NCBI GenBank assembly: GCA_021443235.1
Contig: JABUUJ010000008.1
Location: forward strand, 84,088-96,263
DNA from: Muribaculaceae bacterium
GTDB taxonomy: Bacteria > Bacteroidota > Bacteroidia > Bacteroidales > Muribaculaceae
Direction of reading: 5' to 3'
Length of the DNA: 12,176 bases
Numbering within the stretch: the first letter of the stretch is position 1; each line of letters starts with the position of its first letter. The position numbers and the translations under genes are program-made. Positions 6,678 through 12,176 of this stretch are shown piece after piece. Below the pieces are notes generated by a model. That model did no database searches and was not told the origin of the DNA. It saw only the letters and a program-made list of their open reading frames with translations.

Positions 6678-7151
6678 TTCTTTAAATATGCTATAGCTTT
6701 CTCGGTAAGGAAGCAATATTGAAACGTAATGCCTTTGCTATATCTCAGCTCATCAACCAGTTCTTTTATAGTAACTGACCCAGCCTTATACCTTCTTAAC
6801 TGGAAATTGACACCATCGTTAGCAATTGGGCCATATACTATATCAAAGTCTGACTGCAGCAAAGGTAGGGTATGATCCCTATTTCTTATCACAAATTGAG
6901 CCCATTCTTCACAATAATCGTTCCACTCCTTAACATTAAGATTGCCTGAGCGCATTATTGTTTCATCGAAATAATACTCGTTTACTGTTGCAGCGCCTTC
7001 TCTTGTTATATTTGCACGGTTCTGCCCCAAGCGCAAGGCTTGCTCCCTAATCTCGGTTAGGCTAAAAACCTTTTCCAAAGTCCTTATATGGTTTTGACTT
7101 TGCGAGGTCGATATTTTCTATTATTGTGTTAGAGCCGTGATATAGTTTCAT
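6674..7151 (-). pseudogene. DUF3990 ADP-ribosyltransferase-like toxin gene, interrupted by an apparent one-base insertion
   Basis: The ATG at 7151 overlaps the DUF3791 stop (ATGA) and reads MKLYHGSNTIIENIDLAK, then YKDFGKGF, then TAG. The next frame carries LTEIREQALRLGQNR and runs to the normal DUF3990 end, with SDFDIVYGPIANDGVNFQLR (the family's conserved region) and ITFQYCFLTEKAIAYLKK. Removing one base at 7062 turns TAG CC into TAC C and gives GKGFYLTEI, the usual family sequence, in a 158-residue protein. YHGS and GKGFY fit the NAD-binding elements of ART-fold enzymes. As read, only a 29-residue N-terminal piece is made, plus possibly a C-terminal piece from an internal TTG at 7078. A +1 ribosomal slip on TTT TAG C would also restore the frame. 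Sequencing error is possible. Confidence 0.75.
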
Positions 7152-7372
7152 TGAAGGAGCCCTCCATTTCTTTTGCAAATAGCTGTCATTGCCTCAATTG
7201 CGTCCTCAAAAGAGAGAGTGTGTAGCACGTCGTAGTATTCGAGCAAATAATCAAGCCCAAGAAAACGCTTAAGGTAGTTGAACGATTGTTTCTGGCTAAT
7301 GCCAAAATGCTTTGCAAATTCAGCTACGACTGCTATAGTGTATTTTAGTAAATTCAACTCTTCTCTTGACAT
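7148..7372 (-). CDS. DUF3791 family protein, probable antitoxin partner of DUF3990
   Basis: This 74-residue all-alpha protein runs from MSREELNLLKYTIAVVAEFA through KHFGISQKQSFNYLKRF to the family signature GLDYLLEYYDVLHTLSFEDA. DUF3791 genes typically stand just upstream of DUF3990 ART-like genes and are predicted to be the antitoxin; that role is inferred from gene order, not from a catalytic motif. The ATG at 7372 is chosen. A longer GTG start at 7396 would add eight unusual residues and lies at the expected transcription start. A TACCTTTG -7 box lies at 7401-7408. The stop overlaps the DUF3990 start by ATGA, so the two are translationally coupled. The reading frame is intact. Base composition is more AT-rich than the neighbouring mdh and recR genes, consistent with an accessory island. 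Confidence 0.82.
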   Translation of the reverse strand: MSREELNLLKYTIAVVAEFAKHFGISQKQSFNYLKRFLGLDYLLEYYDVLHTLSFEDAIEAMTAICKRNGGLLQ

Positions 7373-7400
7373 AAATCGTCTTTTTTGAGGAAACACGGTA

Positions 7401-7408
7401 CAAAGGTA
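7401..7408 (-). promoter_or_regulatory. -7 promoter element of the DUF3791 cassette
   Basis: On the minus strand this is TACCTTTG, an exact TAnnTTTG match, 28 bases before the ATG at 7372. No clear TTTG is found at the -33 position, which may point to a regulated or weak promoter. Confidence 0.5.
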
Positions 7409-7453
7409 CTAAATTGTGTTGAAAAAGATAGGGAAAAAATGGTTTTTTTAAGG

Positions 7454-7492
7454 AAAAAAGGCGGAGGGCCCTGTGTGTGTGGGTCCTCCGCC
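7454..7492 (-). terminator. Rho-independent terminator after mdh
   Basis: GGCGGAGGGCCC (7460-7471) and GGGTCCTCCGCC (7481-7492) form a 12-bp stem with one mismatch around a TG-repeat loop. On the minus strand a run of six T follows (7454-7459). It lies 22 bases after the mdh stop codon and insulates the DUF3791 cassette from mdh transcription. Confidence 0.88.
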
Positions 7493-7514
7493 GTGATTTT
7501 TATGGGATGGGCGA

Positions 7515-8513
7515 TTAGAGGTTGGGGTTGATGCCCTTCCACTCGCTGATAGCGGGAACGATGTTGAGCGTTACGAGCTCGTCGCGCATCTTGCACAGGT
7601 GCTCGTAAGAGGCGTCAAGCTTGGCGAGTTCCTCGGGAGTTCCGGCGGGGACCTTGTAGGTGCATCCGTTGGTGTCGAGAGTAGTGTCCATAGCCATCAT
7701 GATGTTGTGATACTTCTCGTTGTTTACATAAGTACCAGCGGGCCAGCGGAATTTCTCGCCACCCATGATAGCGCGAATCATCTCAACCGAGCAGTAAGCG
7801 GGGCTCTGCCAAGAGCTGCGTCCGCGCAGTTCGATAATCTTGGCGCCGCCCTGTGTAACATCGACCTTGAGCTGCTCCCAGTCCTCGGCTGTGCAAGCGT
7901 CGGTGCCGATGAGTTCGTTGAGGGGCTTGCCAGCGACCTTGACGGCGCTGCCAAAAACGGCCATCTGCTCGCCGTGTCCGCCATAGGTAGCGCAGCCGGT
8001 AACCTCATACTGCTTAACGCCGAACTTCTTGGCGATAGCGCTTTGGAGGCGAGTAGAGTCGAGAGCTGCGAGAGTGGTGACCTGGCTGGGTTTGAGACCC
8101 GAGTAAAGGAGAGCAACGAGGCCGGTGAGGTCGGCGGGGTTGAAGATTACGAGTAGGTGCTTCAGGTCGGGGCAATACTTCTTGATGTTCTCACCCAGTT
8201 CCTTAGCGATGGCGCAGTTGCCAGCGAGCAGGTCCTCGCGAGTCATACCGGCCTTGCGGGGGGCTCCACCCGAAGAGATAATGTACTTAGCGTCCTTGAA
8301 TGCCTCGGCAACGTCGGTAGTTGCGGTGAGGTTTACGCCGTCATATCCGCAGTGGAACATTTCCTCCATCACGCCAATCATGCCAGGGGCATAAACGTCG
8401 TAGAGGCATACGTTAGGTGTAAGTCTCATTGTGAGAGCAGTTTGAACCATTACTGAACCGATAGCGCCACCAGCGCCAACGATAACGAGTTTGTCGTTAG
8501 TCAAAAATTCCAT
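7515..8513 (-). CDS. mdh: Malate dehydrogenase (NAD-dependent)
   Basis: This is a 332-residue cytoplasmic enzyme that interconverts malate and oxaloacetate. In Bacteroidales it serves the reductive branch leading to fumarate, succinate and propionate. Visible: the Rossmann motif GAGGAIG (13-19), Asp39 at the end of the second strand (NAD rather than NADP), the mobile loop GGAPRKAGMTRED (82-94) with the substrate-binding arginines Arg86 and Arg92, NPAD (125-128), LDSTRLQ (151-157) with Asp152 and Arg155, and catalytic His180 in GGHGEQM. The arginine-rich active loop favours malate over lactate. The family is the Bacteroidetes form, somewhat longer than 312-residue enterobacterial Mdh. It is transcribed alone: its own promoter is at 8568-8599 and a strong terminator is at 7454-7492. 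Confidence 0.95.
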   Translation of the reverse strand: MEFLTNDKLVIVGAGGAIGSVMVQTALTMRLTPNVCLYDVYAPGMIGVMEEMFHCGYDGVNLTATTDVAEAFKDAKYIISSGGAPRKAGMTREDLLAGNCAIAKELGENIKKYCPDLKHLLVIFNPADLTGLVALLYSGLKPSQVTTLAALDSTRLQSAIAKKFGVKQYEVTGCATYGGHGEQMAVFGSAVKVAGKPLNELIGTDACTAEDWEQLKVDVTQGGAKIIELRGRSSWQSPAYCSVEMIRAIMGGEKFRWPAGTYVNNEKYHNIMMAMDTTLDTNGCTYKVPAGTPEELAKLDASYEHLCKMRDELVTLNIVPAISEWKGINPNL

Positions 8514-8559
8514 GTGTAAAATTTATTTAGGTTAAAAAAATGTTTATATGCCATATATT

Positions 8560-8599
8560 AGTAACTGCAAAGTTACTCAATTATTGTCAGTCAAGCAAG
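8560..8599 (-). promoter_or_regulatory. mdh promoter with overlapping short inverted repeat
   Basis: On the minus strand, CTTG (8596-8599), 20 bases, then TAACTTTG (8568-8575) fits the Bacteroidetes promoter. The start site near 8562 leaves a leader of about 48 bases before the ATG. The repeat AGTAAC-N6-GTTACT (8560-8577) straddles the -7 box and start site and could bind a regulator. Confidence 0.68.
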
Positions 8600-8683
8600 C
8601 AAAACCGCCGAAAAAACACACTAATGACTTTTGCCCTTCGAGTAAATGCGGAAAATGCGAGATAGGCGCGTGGTTTTAGCCCA

Positions 8684-8860
8684 TCATTTTTGGGGCGGCT
8701 CGGTAGAGCCGGCAGTGGGGGTGCTCGCTGCTTTTTGCTGGGCGAGGCGCTTGCGATAGGCCAGCAGTGCCTTGTGGAGTCGGTGCTTGCGTTGCGCTTC
8801 CTTTCGCTCCTTGTATTTTAGCCAGTCGTTGTGTCGGTTTTCGAGATAATTATCGGCCAT
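8684..8860 (-). CDS. Small basic protein, 58 residues, last gene of the coaW-recR operon
   Basis: The ATG at 8860 follows the recR stop by 8 bases and opens a 58-residue frame beginning MADNYLENRHNDWLKYKERK. Residues 8-45 are very rich in Lys, Arg, Gln and Ala and should form one long, strongly basic helix; the tail is Thr/Pro/Ser-rich (STPTAGSTEPPQK). There is no signal peptide or membrane segment. A basic helix next to recR makes nucleic acid or ribosome binding thinkable, but no function is known to me. The NYLE start resembles other small Bacteroidales proteins I recall, unchecked. The tight spacing, clean frame and GC-rich codons like those of recR support a real gene. No terminator is evident downstream before the mdh promoter. 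Confidence 0.6.
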   Translation of the reverse strand: MADNYLENRHNDWLKYKERKEAQRKHRLHKALLAYRKRLAQQKAASTPTAGSTEPPQK

Positions 8861-8868
8861 AAAGCGAG

Positions 8869-9498
8869 TTATTGAGATGCGAAGGTGTCGGTAAACGGAG
8901 TGCGGTTAAGGATAGAGCGTCCCAAGGTGAGCGAGTCGGTGTATTCGATTTCGTTGCCCACGCTCACGCCACGCGCGAGCATAGTGATTTTGACCTGCGG
9001 GTAGGGGGCGAGGCGGCGGAAGATATAGAAATTGGTGGTGTCGCCTTCCATTGTGGCGCTGAGTGCAAGGATGACCTCGTTGACACCTCCGGCAGCCACG
9101 CGCTCGACGAGGCTGTCGATTTCAATATCCTGAGGGCCAATGCCATCCATGGGCGAGATGAGTCCTCCCAGCACATGATAAAGTCCGTGGTGCTGCTGGG
9201 TGTTCTCTATGCTCATCACGTCTTTCACGTTCTCGACCACGCACACTGTGCTGGCATCGCGTGCGGGTGAGGCGCAGATGGGGCACACCTCGCTCTCGCT
9301 GATGTTGTGGCACACCTTGCAATAGCGTATCTCGCGACGCAGTCGCGTGACGGCCTCGCCAAAGGCCACCACGTCGGTTTCGCTCTGCTTGAGCAGATGC
9401 AACGCCAGACGAAGTGCGGTTTTGCGGCCAATGCCGGGCAGCGACGCAAAAGCGCTGACGGCATTCTCGAGAAGCGAAGACGCAAATTCCTGATCCAT
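8869..9498 (-). CDS. recR: Recombination mediator protein RecR
   Basis: This 209-residue cytoplasmic DNA repair protein acts with RecF and RecO to load RecA on gapped DNA. The domains are in the usual order: helix-hairpin-helix LPGIGRKTALRLA (20-32), a C4 zinc finger with Cys60, Cys63, Cys72 and Cys75, a Toprim domain starting at CVVEN (86-90, Glu89), and the C-terminal ARGVSVGNEIEYTDSLTLG segment, which is the RecR signature next to the Walker-like motif. The length is close to the family norm of about 200. The start is the ATG at 9498 (MDQEFASSLL), 4 bases after the coaW stop; a longer start at 9528 would overlap coaW and add an atypical ten residues. recR lies in an operon after coaW and before the 58-residue ORF. 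Confidence 0.95.
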   Translation of the reverse strand: MDQEFASSLLENAVSAFASLPGIGRKTALRLALHLLKQSETDVVAFGEAVTRLRREIRYCKVCHNISESEVCPICASPARDASTVCVVENVKDVMSIENTQQHHGLYHVLGGLISPMDGIGPQDIEIDSLVERVAAGGVNEVILALSATMEGDTTNFYIFRRLAPYPQVKITMLARGVSVGNEIEYTDSLTLGRSILNRTPFTDTFASQ

Positions 9499-9502
9499 AG
9501 GT

Positions 9503-10336
9503 TTATTTCTTATATGCCAGAGCGGCACCTAACGCCGTGCAAAACTCGGCATGCTCGGGGATGACGCACCTGATGCCGTAAAGGTTCTCAAGGCTGGTGA
9601 AGACCTCCTTGCACTGTGGCAAGAGCGTCAAGTTGCCGATGAGGACAAAGTCCTTGATTCCGCCCTCGCCATTGACTTGCGACATATAGGCGCAGCACCC
9701 GATGGTCTCGAGAATCATGTGGATGAGTCCGGCGGCGACGTCACCGTCGCTGACATGGGCGTTGCGCGCCTTGCCAAAGAGCGAAGCCGTGACGTGAGTG
9801 GGCAGACCCTCGATGCCGTCGCAAATGTCGCCAATGAGCAGGTTGACGTTGGTCGACGTGCCGTTTTCGGCGATATCCACCACCTCGTTGATATTGTAGG
9901 TGTTGACCAGCAGTCGCGCCAGTCCCTGCAACGTGCCTCCGCCCATGCTGATGCCTCCAATGTGCTTAATTGAGTCGCCATCGACGCGCACAAAGGTTGA
10001 GCCGGTGCCCATCGACACCACCACGAGGCGATTGAGTCCCGAGGCATAGCGTGCTCCCAGTCCGTCGGCGATAAACTCGTCGATGCTGGTGGTGGGCAAC
10101 CCATAGATGGGAGCCTTGACACGCGACGCGCCCACACCGGTAATCATCACGTGCTCAATATCTTCAAGATTGATATTGTTGTCATAAACATACTTGCCAA
10201 ACGCCCCAAAGAGCGATGTGACAGGGTCGGCGGCAGTGATGAGCATCGACGACTTGATTTCGCCGTTCTCAAGTCCCACAATCTTGGTGGTAGTGCTGCC
10301 CACGTCAATTCCTAAAACATGTCCCATTTTAGTCAT
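9503..10336 (-). CDS. coaW: Type II pantothenate kinase (CoaW-like)
   Basis: This 277-residue cytoplasmic kinase phosphorylates pantothenate as the first step to coenzyme A. The fold is the ASKHA/fumble type. Visible: GIDVGSTTTKI (9-19) for ATP phosphates, TSIDEFIADG with Glu87 at the position of the catalytic Glu of PanK-II enzymes, VVSMGTGSTFVRV (106-118), and HIGGISMGGGTLQGLARLL (125-143), the PanK-II signature. GGLs close to this also occur in BadF-type ATPases, but the GGISMGGGTLQGL motif supports CoaW. The start is uncertain between ATG 10336 and ATG 10327. The longer frame from 10381 is ruled out because the promoter -7 box (10351-10358) lies inside it. recR follows after 4 bases, so both are probably cotranscribed. 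Confidence 0.85.
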   Translation of the reverse strand: MTKMGHVLGIDVGSTTTKIVGLENGEIKSSMLITAADPVTSLFGAFGKYVYDNNINLEDIEHVMITGVGASRVKAPIYGLPTTSIDEFIADGLGARYASGLNRLVVVSMGTGSTFVRVDGDSIKHIGGISMGGGTLQGLARLLVNTYNINEVVDIAENGTSTNVNLLIGDICDGIEGLPTHVTASLFGKARNAHVSDGDVAAGLIHMILETIGCCAYMSQVNGEGGIKDFVLIGNLTLLPQCKEVFTSLENLYGIRCVIPEHAEFCTALGAALAYKK

Positions 10337-10350
10337 AAAATTTTGCACGA

Positions 10351-10382
10351 CAAAAGTAGCGCAAAATGGCGATATAGGCAAG
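10351..10382 (-). promoter_or_regulatory. Promoter of the coaW-recR operon
   Basis: On the minus strand, CTTG (10379-10382), 20 bases, then TACTTTTG (10351-10358) fits the Bacteroidetes consensus and has the same spacing as the mdh promoter. The ATG at 10336 is 14 bases downstream of the box, so the leader is short. Confidence 0.68.
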
Positions 10383-10412
10383 TTTTAGCATAATAAAAAA
10401 CGCCAAAATGCG
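10360..10412. repeat. Paired CGC-AAAATG-CG motifs in the coaW/glycosyltransferase divergent region
   Basis: CGCAAAATGGCG (10360-10371) and CGCCAAAATGCG (10401-10412) are near-identical and each is partly palindromic, with starts 41 bp apart. One lies between the coaW -33 and -7 elements; the other lies about 30 bases before the glycosyltransferase start. They could be a shared operator, but chance in a short AT-rich gap is possible. Confidence 0.3.
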
Positions 10413-10442
10413 TTATAATAATGATAAACCGTAACCACGTTG

Positions 10443-11555
10443 ATGGATCTGACCATTGTAATAGTCAATTATCGCGTCAAGTATTTTTTGGAGCAGACGC
10501 TGCGCTCGGTGATTGAGGCCACACAAGGCCTGAACGCCGAGGTGATTGTCGTGGACAACGCCAGCGGTGACGACTCGATAGAGTTCGCACGTAAAAGATT
10601 CCCACAGGTCACATTTATCGAGAACGCTGATAACGTGGGCTTTGCACGGGCCAACAACCAAGCCATCGCGATGGCGCAAGGACGCTACACGCTCATTCTC
10701 AATCCCGACACCATAGTCACCCGCGAGTGCATCGAGGGGTCGATAGCCCACATCGACAGCCACCCGCAGTGTGCCGCGGTGGGGGTGCGCATGGTCGACG
10801 GCAACGGTGTGTTTCTGCCCGAGAGCAAACGCGCCTTCCCCACCCCATGGGTGTCGTTCTGCAAGATTTTCGGGCTGTCGCGCCTGTTTCCCATGTCGCC
10901 GCGCTTTGCCAAGTATCACCTGCGCTACCTGAGCGACCTTGAGGCGCACGAGGTCGACATCCTGGCGGGCGCCTACATGATGTGCCGCACATCGCTGTTG
11001 CAGCACGTGGGCGGCTTTGACGAGGACTTTTTCATGTATGGCGAGGACATCGACCTGTCGTTCAGGCTTGCGCAGAACGGCTACCGCAACTGGTACTTGC
11101 CGCTCAACATGCTGCACTACAAGGGTGAGAGCACCAAGAAAGACTCAATGCGCTATGTGCAAGTGTTTTATGATGCGATGCTAATTTTCTATCGCAAGCA
11201 TTTTCCGCGCTACAGTGCCGTGCTTTACCCACTTGTGAAGTTGGGCGTGCTGCTGCGTGCCAGCCTTGCCGTGCTCAAGCGCATCTTCATTGCTCCGTTC
11301 AAGAGAAAAAAAGACCTGCGCGACGGCTCCACGCCGTGGGTAATCGTGAGCGAGAACGCCGCCACGGCCGCCGCCATGGCAGGAGTGACACAATATGCCG
11401 AGACGCAGCCCCAGGGCAACGCCATCGTGCTGCTTGACGACGGCTGCATGACCTATAGCGATATTATAAACCACATAACTACTTACAGCCGCAAAGGCAT
11501 TGAATTTCAAATTCTTGCACGCCGCCACGGCATTGTAATTTCACCCAAAAGCTGA
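10443..11555 (+). CDS. Family 2 glycosyltransferase, rhamnosyltransferase-like, with short C-terminal extension
   Basis: This 370-residue enzyme probably transfers a sugar from a nucleotide donor to a lipid-linked or cell-surface glycan at the inner face of the membrane. Residues 1-225 form the GT-A fold: IVIVNYR (5-11), VIVVDNASGDDS (34-45), NADNVGFARANNQAI (61-75), LILNPDT (84-90) with the DxD-equivalent Asp89, AGAYMMCRTSLL (175-186) and GGFDEDFFMYGEDIDLSFR (190-208) with the catalytic-base region, as in WbbL-type enzymes. Residues about 258-285 are hydrophobic and basic and may touch the membrane. Residues 298-370 form a small alpha/beta extension (see findings). The start is ATG 10443; TTG 10440 precedes it. 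The acetyltransferase gene follows after 5 bases, suggesting an operon. No TAnnTTTG promoter is visible upstream. Donor and acceptor are unknown. Confidence 0.87.
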   Translation: MDLTIVIVNYRVKYFLEQTLRSVIEATQGLNAEVIVVDNASGDDSIEFARKRFPQVTFIENADNVGFARANNQAIAMAQGRYTLILNPDTIVTRECIEGSIAHIDSHPQCAAVGVRMVDGNGVFLPESKRAFPTPWVSFCKIFGLSRLFPMSPRFAKYHLRYLSDLEAHEVDILAGAYMMCRTSLLQHVGGFDEDFFMYGEDIDLSFRLAQNGYRNWYLPLNMLHYKGESTKKDSMRYVQVFYDAMLIFYRKHFPRYSAVLYPLVKLGVLLRASLAVLKRIFIAPFKRKKDLRDGSTPWVIVSENAATAAAMAGVTQYAETQPQGNAIVLLDDGCMTYSDIINHITTYSRKGIEFQILARRHGIVISPKS

Positions 11556-11560
11556 CCACC

Positions 11561-12073
11561 ATGCGCAACTCAACCATCGCCTTGCGACCACTTGAACCCA
11601 CCGACCTCGACACGCTATATAAATGGGAAAATGATGCCGCCCAGTGGACGGTGAGCGACACCATCGCACCCTACTCGCGCAAGGTGCTGTGGGAGTATCT
11701 CGAGAACTACACCACCGATATCTATGCCACCCGCGCGCTTCGACTCATGATTGAGACGACCGAAGACCACGAGCCTGTGGGGACAATCGATTTTTTCAAC
11801 TTTGACCCGCTGAACAATCGCGCCGAGATGGGGATGTTTATTGCCGAGGGATTTCGTGGACGCGGACTGGGCCGCATGGCGATTGACCTGCTGCTGGACT
11901 ATGCCCAGAACCACATTGGGATGCGACAAGTTTACATCACCGTAAATGCATCTAACGAGGTGTGCCTCAAGCTGTTTCTTGACTATGGCTTTGAGCAGGC
12001 AGGAGTGTTGAAGGCATGGATAAAGCGTGGCAAGACCTATCACGATGCCGTCGTGCTGCAGTACTTCATGTAA
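11561..12073 (+). CDS. GNAT N-acetyltransferase, RimJ/RimL/SpeG type
   Basis: This 170-residue cytoplasmic enzyme transfers an acetyl group from acetyl-CoA to an amine. It starts IALRPLEPTDLDTLYKWEND (6-25), the typical Acetyltransf_3 opening. The acetyl-CoA loop is FRGRGLGRMA (98-107). YITVNASNEVCLKLFLDYGF (125-144) and KRGKTYHDAVVLQYFM (155-170) complete the fold. The W-E-N-D pattern and C-terminal YHD motif resemble SpeG-like and amino-sugar acetyltransferases such as PseH, but the substrate cannot be read from sequence. It begins 5 bases after the glycosyltransferase stop and is probably cotranscribed with it. That pairing fits a role in modifying a surface sugar; this is inference. No terminator is seen after it, only short tandem repeats. 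Confidence 0.87.
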   Translation: MRNSTIALRPLEPTDLDTLYKWENDAAQWTVSDTIAPYSRKVLWEYLENYTTDIYATRALRLMIETTEDHEPVGTIDFFNFDPLNNRAEMGMFIAEGFRGRGLGRMAIDLLLDYAQNHIGMRQVYITVNASNEVCLKLFLDYGFEQAGVLKAWIKRGKTYHDAVVLQYFM

Positions 12074-12074
12074 A

Positions 12075-12149
12075 GTTTATTGTTTATTGTTTAGAGTTTA
12101 TAGAGGGGGGATTTTTTCGCTTAGACGCTTAGGCGCTTAGACGCTTAGT
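12075..12149. repeat. Two adjacent short tandem repeats after the acetyltransferase gene
   Basis: First come four 7-base units of GTTTAnn (12075-12102: GTTTATT twice, then GTTTAGA and GTTTATA). After a G-run and T-run, four 8-base units of CGCTTAGN follow (12118-12149). No coding frame or hairpin with a T-run is visible in 12074-12176, and nothing else could be identified in this tail. Confidence 0.7.
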
Positions 12150-12176
12150 CGTAGTCTTAGGCGGAGCCCATTATGA

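Noticed and set aside
7599..8156. A 185-codon plus-strand open frame opposite mdh
   Set aside because: It is a mirror of the mdh codons with low-complexity composition and no domain signature.
8695..8725. Hairpin GGCTC-TACC-GAGCC at the end of the 58-residue ORF as an operon terminator
   Set aside because: It has no T-run after it and lies within the coding frame.
10337..10381. Longer N terminus for the pantothenate kinase
   Set aside because: The coaW -7 box TACTTTTG lies inside this stretch, and family members begin a few residues before GIDVGSTTTK.

Overview
The window looks like chromosomal DNA of a gut-type Bacteroidales bacterium (Muribaculaceae or Prevotellaceae level; inference). 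The evidence is a Bacteroidetes-style TonB-dependent receptor with an N-terminal carboxypeptidase-like domain, a Bacteroidetes-type malate dehydrogenase, a CoaW-like type II pantothenate kinase, and a DUF3791/DUF3990 gene set. Several genes are preceded by the Bacteroidetes -7 element TAnnTTTG, some with a TTG-type -33 element 19-20 bases upstream. Shine-Dalgarno sequences are essentially absent.

Left part (1-4507, all minus strand): the 5' part of a ROK-family glucokinase with its promoter; a module made of an intact HTH-ImmA/IrrE regulator-protease and the 3' half of a PIN-domain toxin gene; and an 806-residue TonB-dependent receptor ending in a terminator. The regulator's promoter is covered by an 11-bp-arm inverted repeat that looks like an autoregulatory operator.

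Middle (4646-7372): plus-strand engB, possibly on a leaderless mRNA, and an isochorismatase/nicotinamidase-like hydrolase, separated by a GC-rich palindromic element. Next comes a decayed plus-strand gene (one in-frame stop, one lost base) that still has a good promoter. A strong bidirectional terminator separates it from a minus-strand three-gene cassette joined by ATGA overlaps: DUF3791, DUF3990 (ADP-ribosyltransferase-like toxin) and an unnamed 76-residue protein. The DUF3990 gene is interrupted by what looks like a single extra base, at a sequence where a +1 ribosomal slip would restore a full-length product.

Right part (7454-12176): minus-strand mdh with terminator and promoter; a minus-strand operon coaW-recR-58-residue ORF; divergently, a plus-strand family 2 glycosyltransferase followed 5 bases later by a GNAT acetyltransferase; then a gene-free tail with two short tandem repeats.

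The housekeeping genes (engB, mdh, recR, coaW, glk) look normal. The interest lies in the accessory islands: two toxin-antitoxin-like modules where the partner or regulator gene is intact and the predicted toxin is broken, plus a third decayed locus. I see no tRNA, rRNA, CRISPR array, insertion sequence or phage gene.
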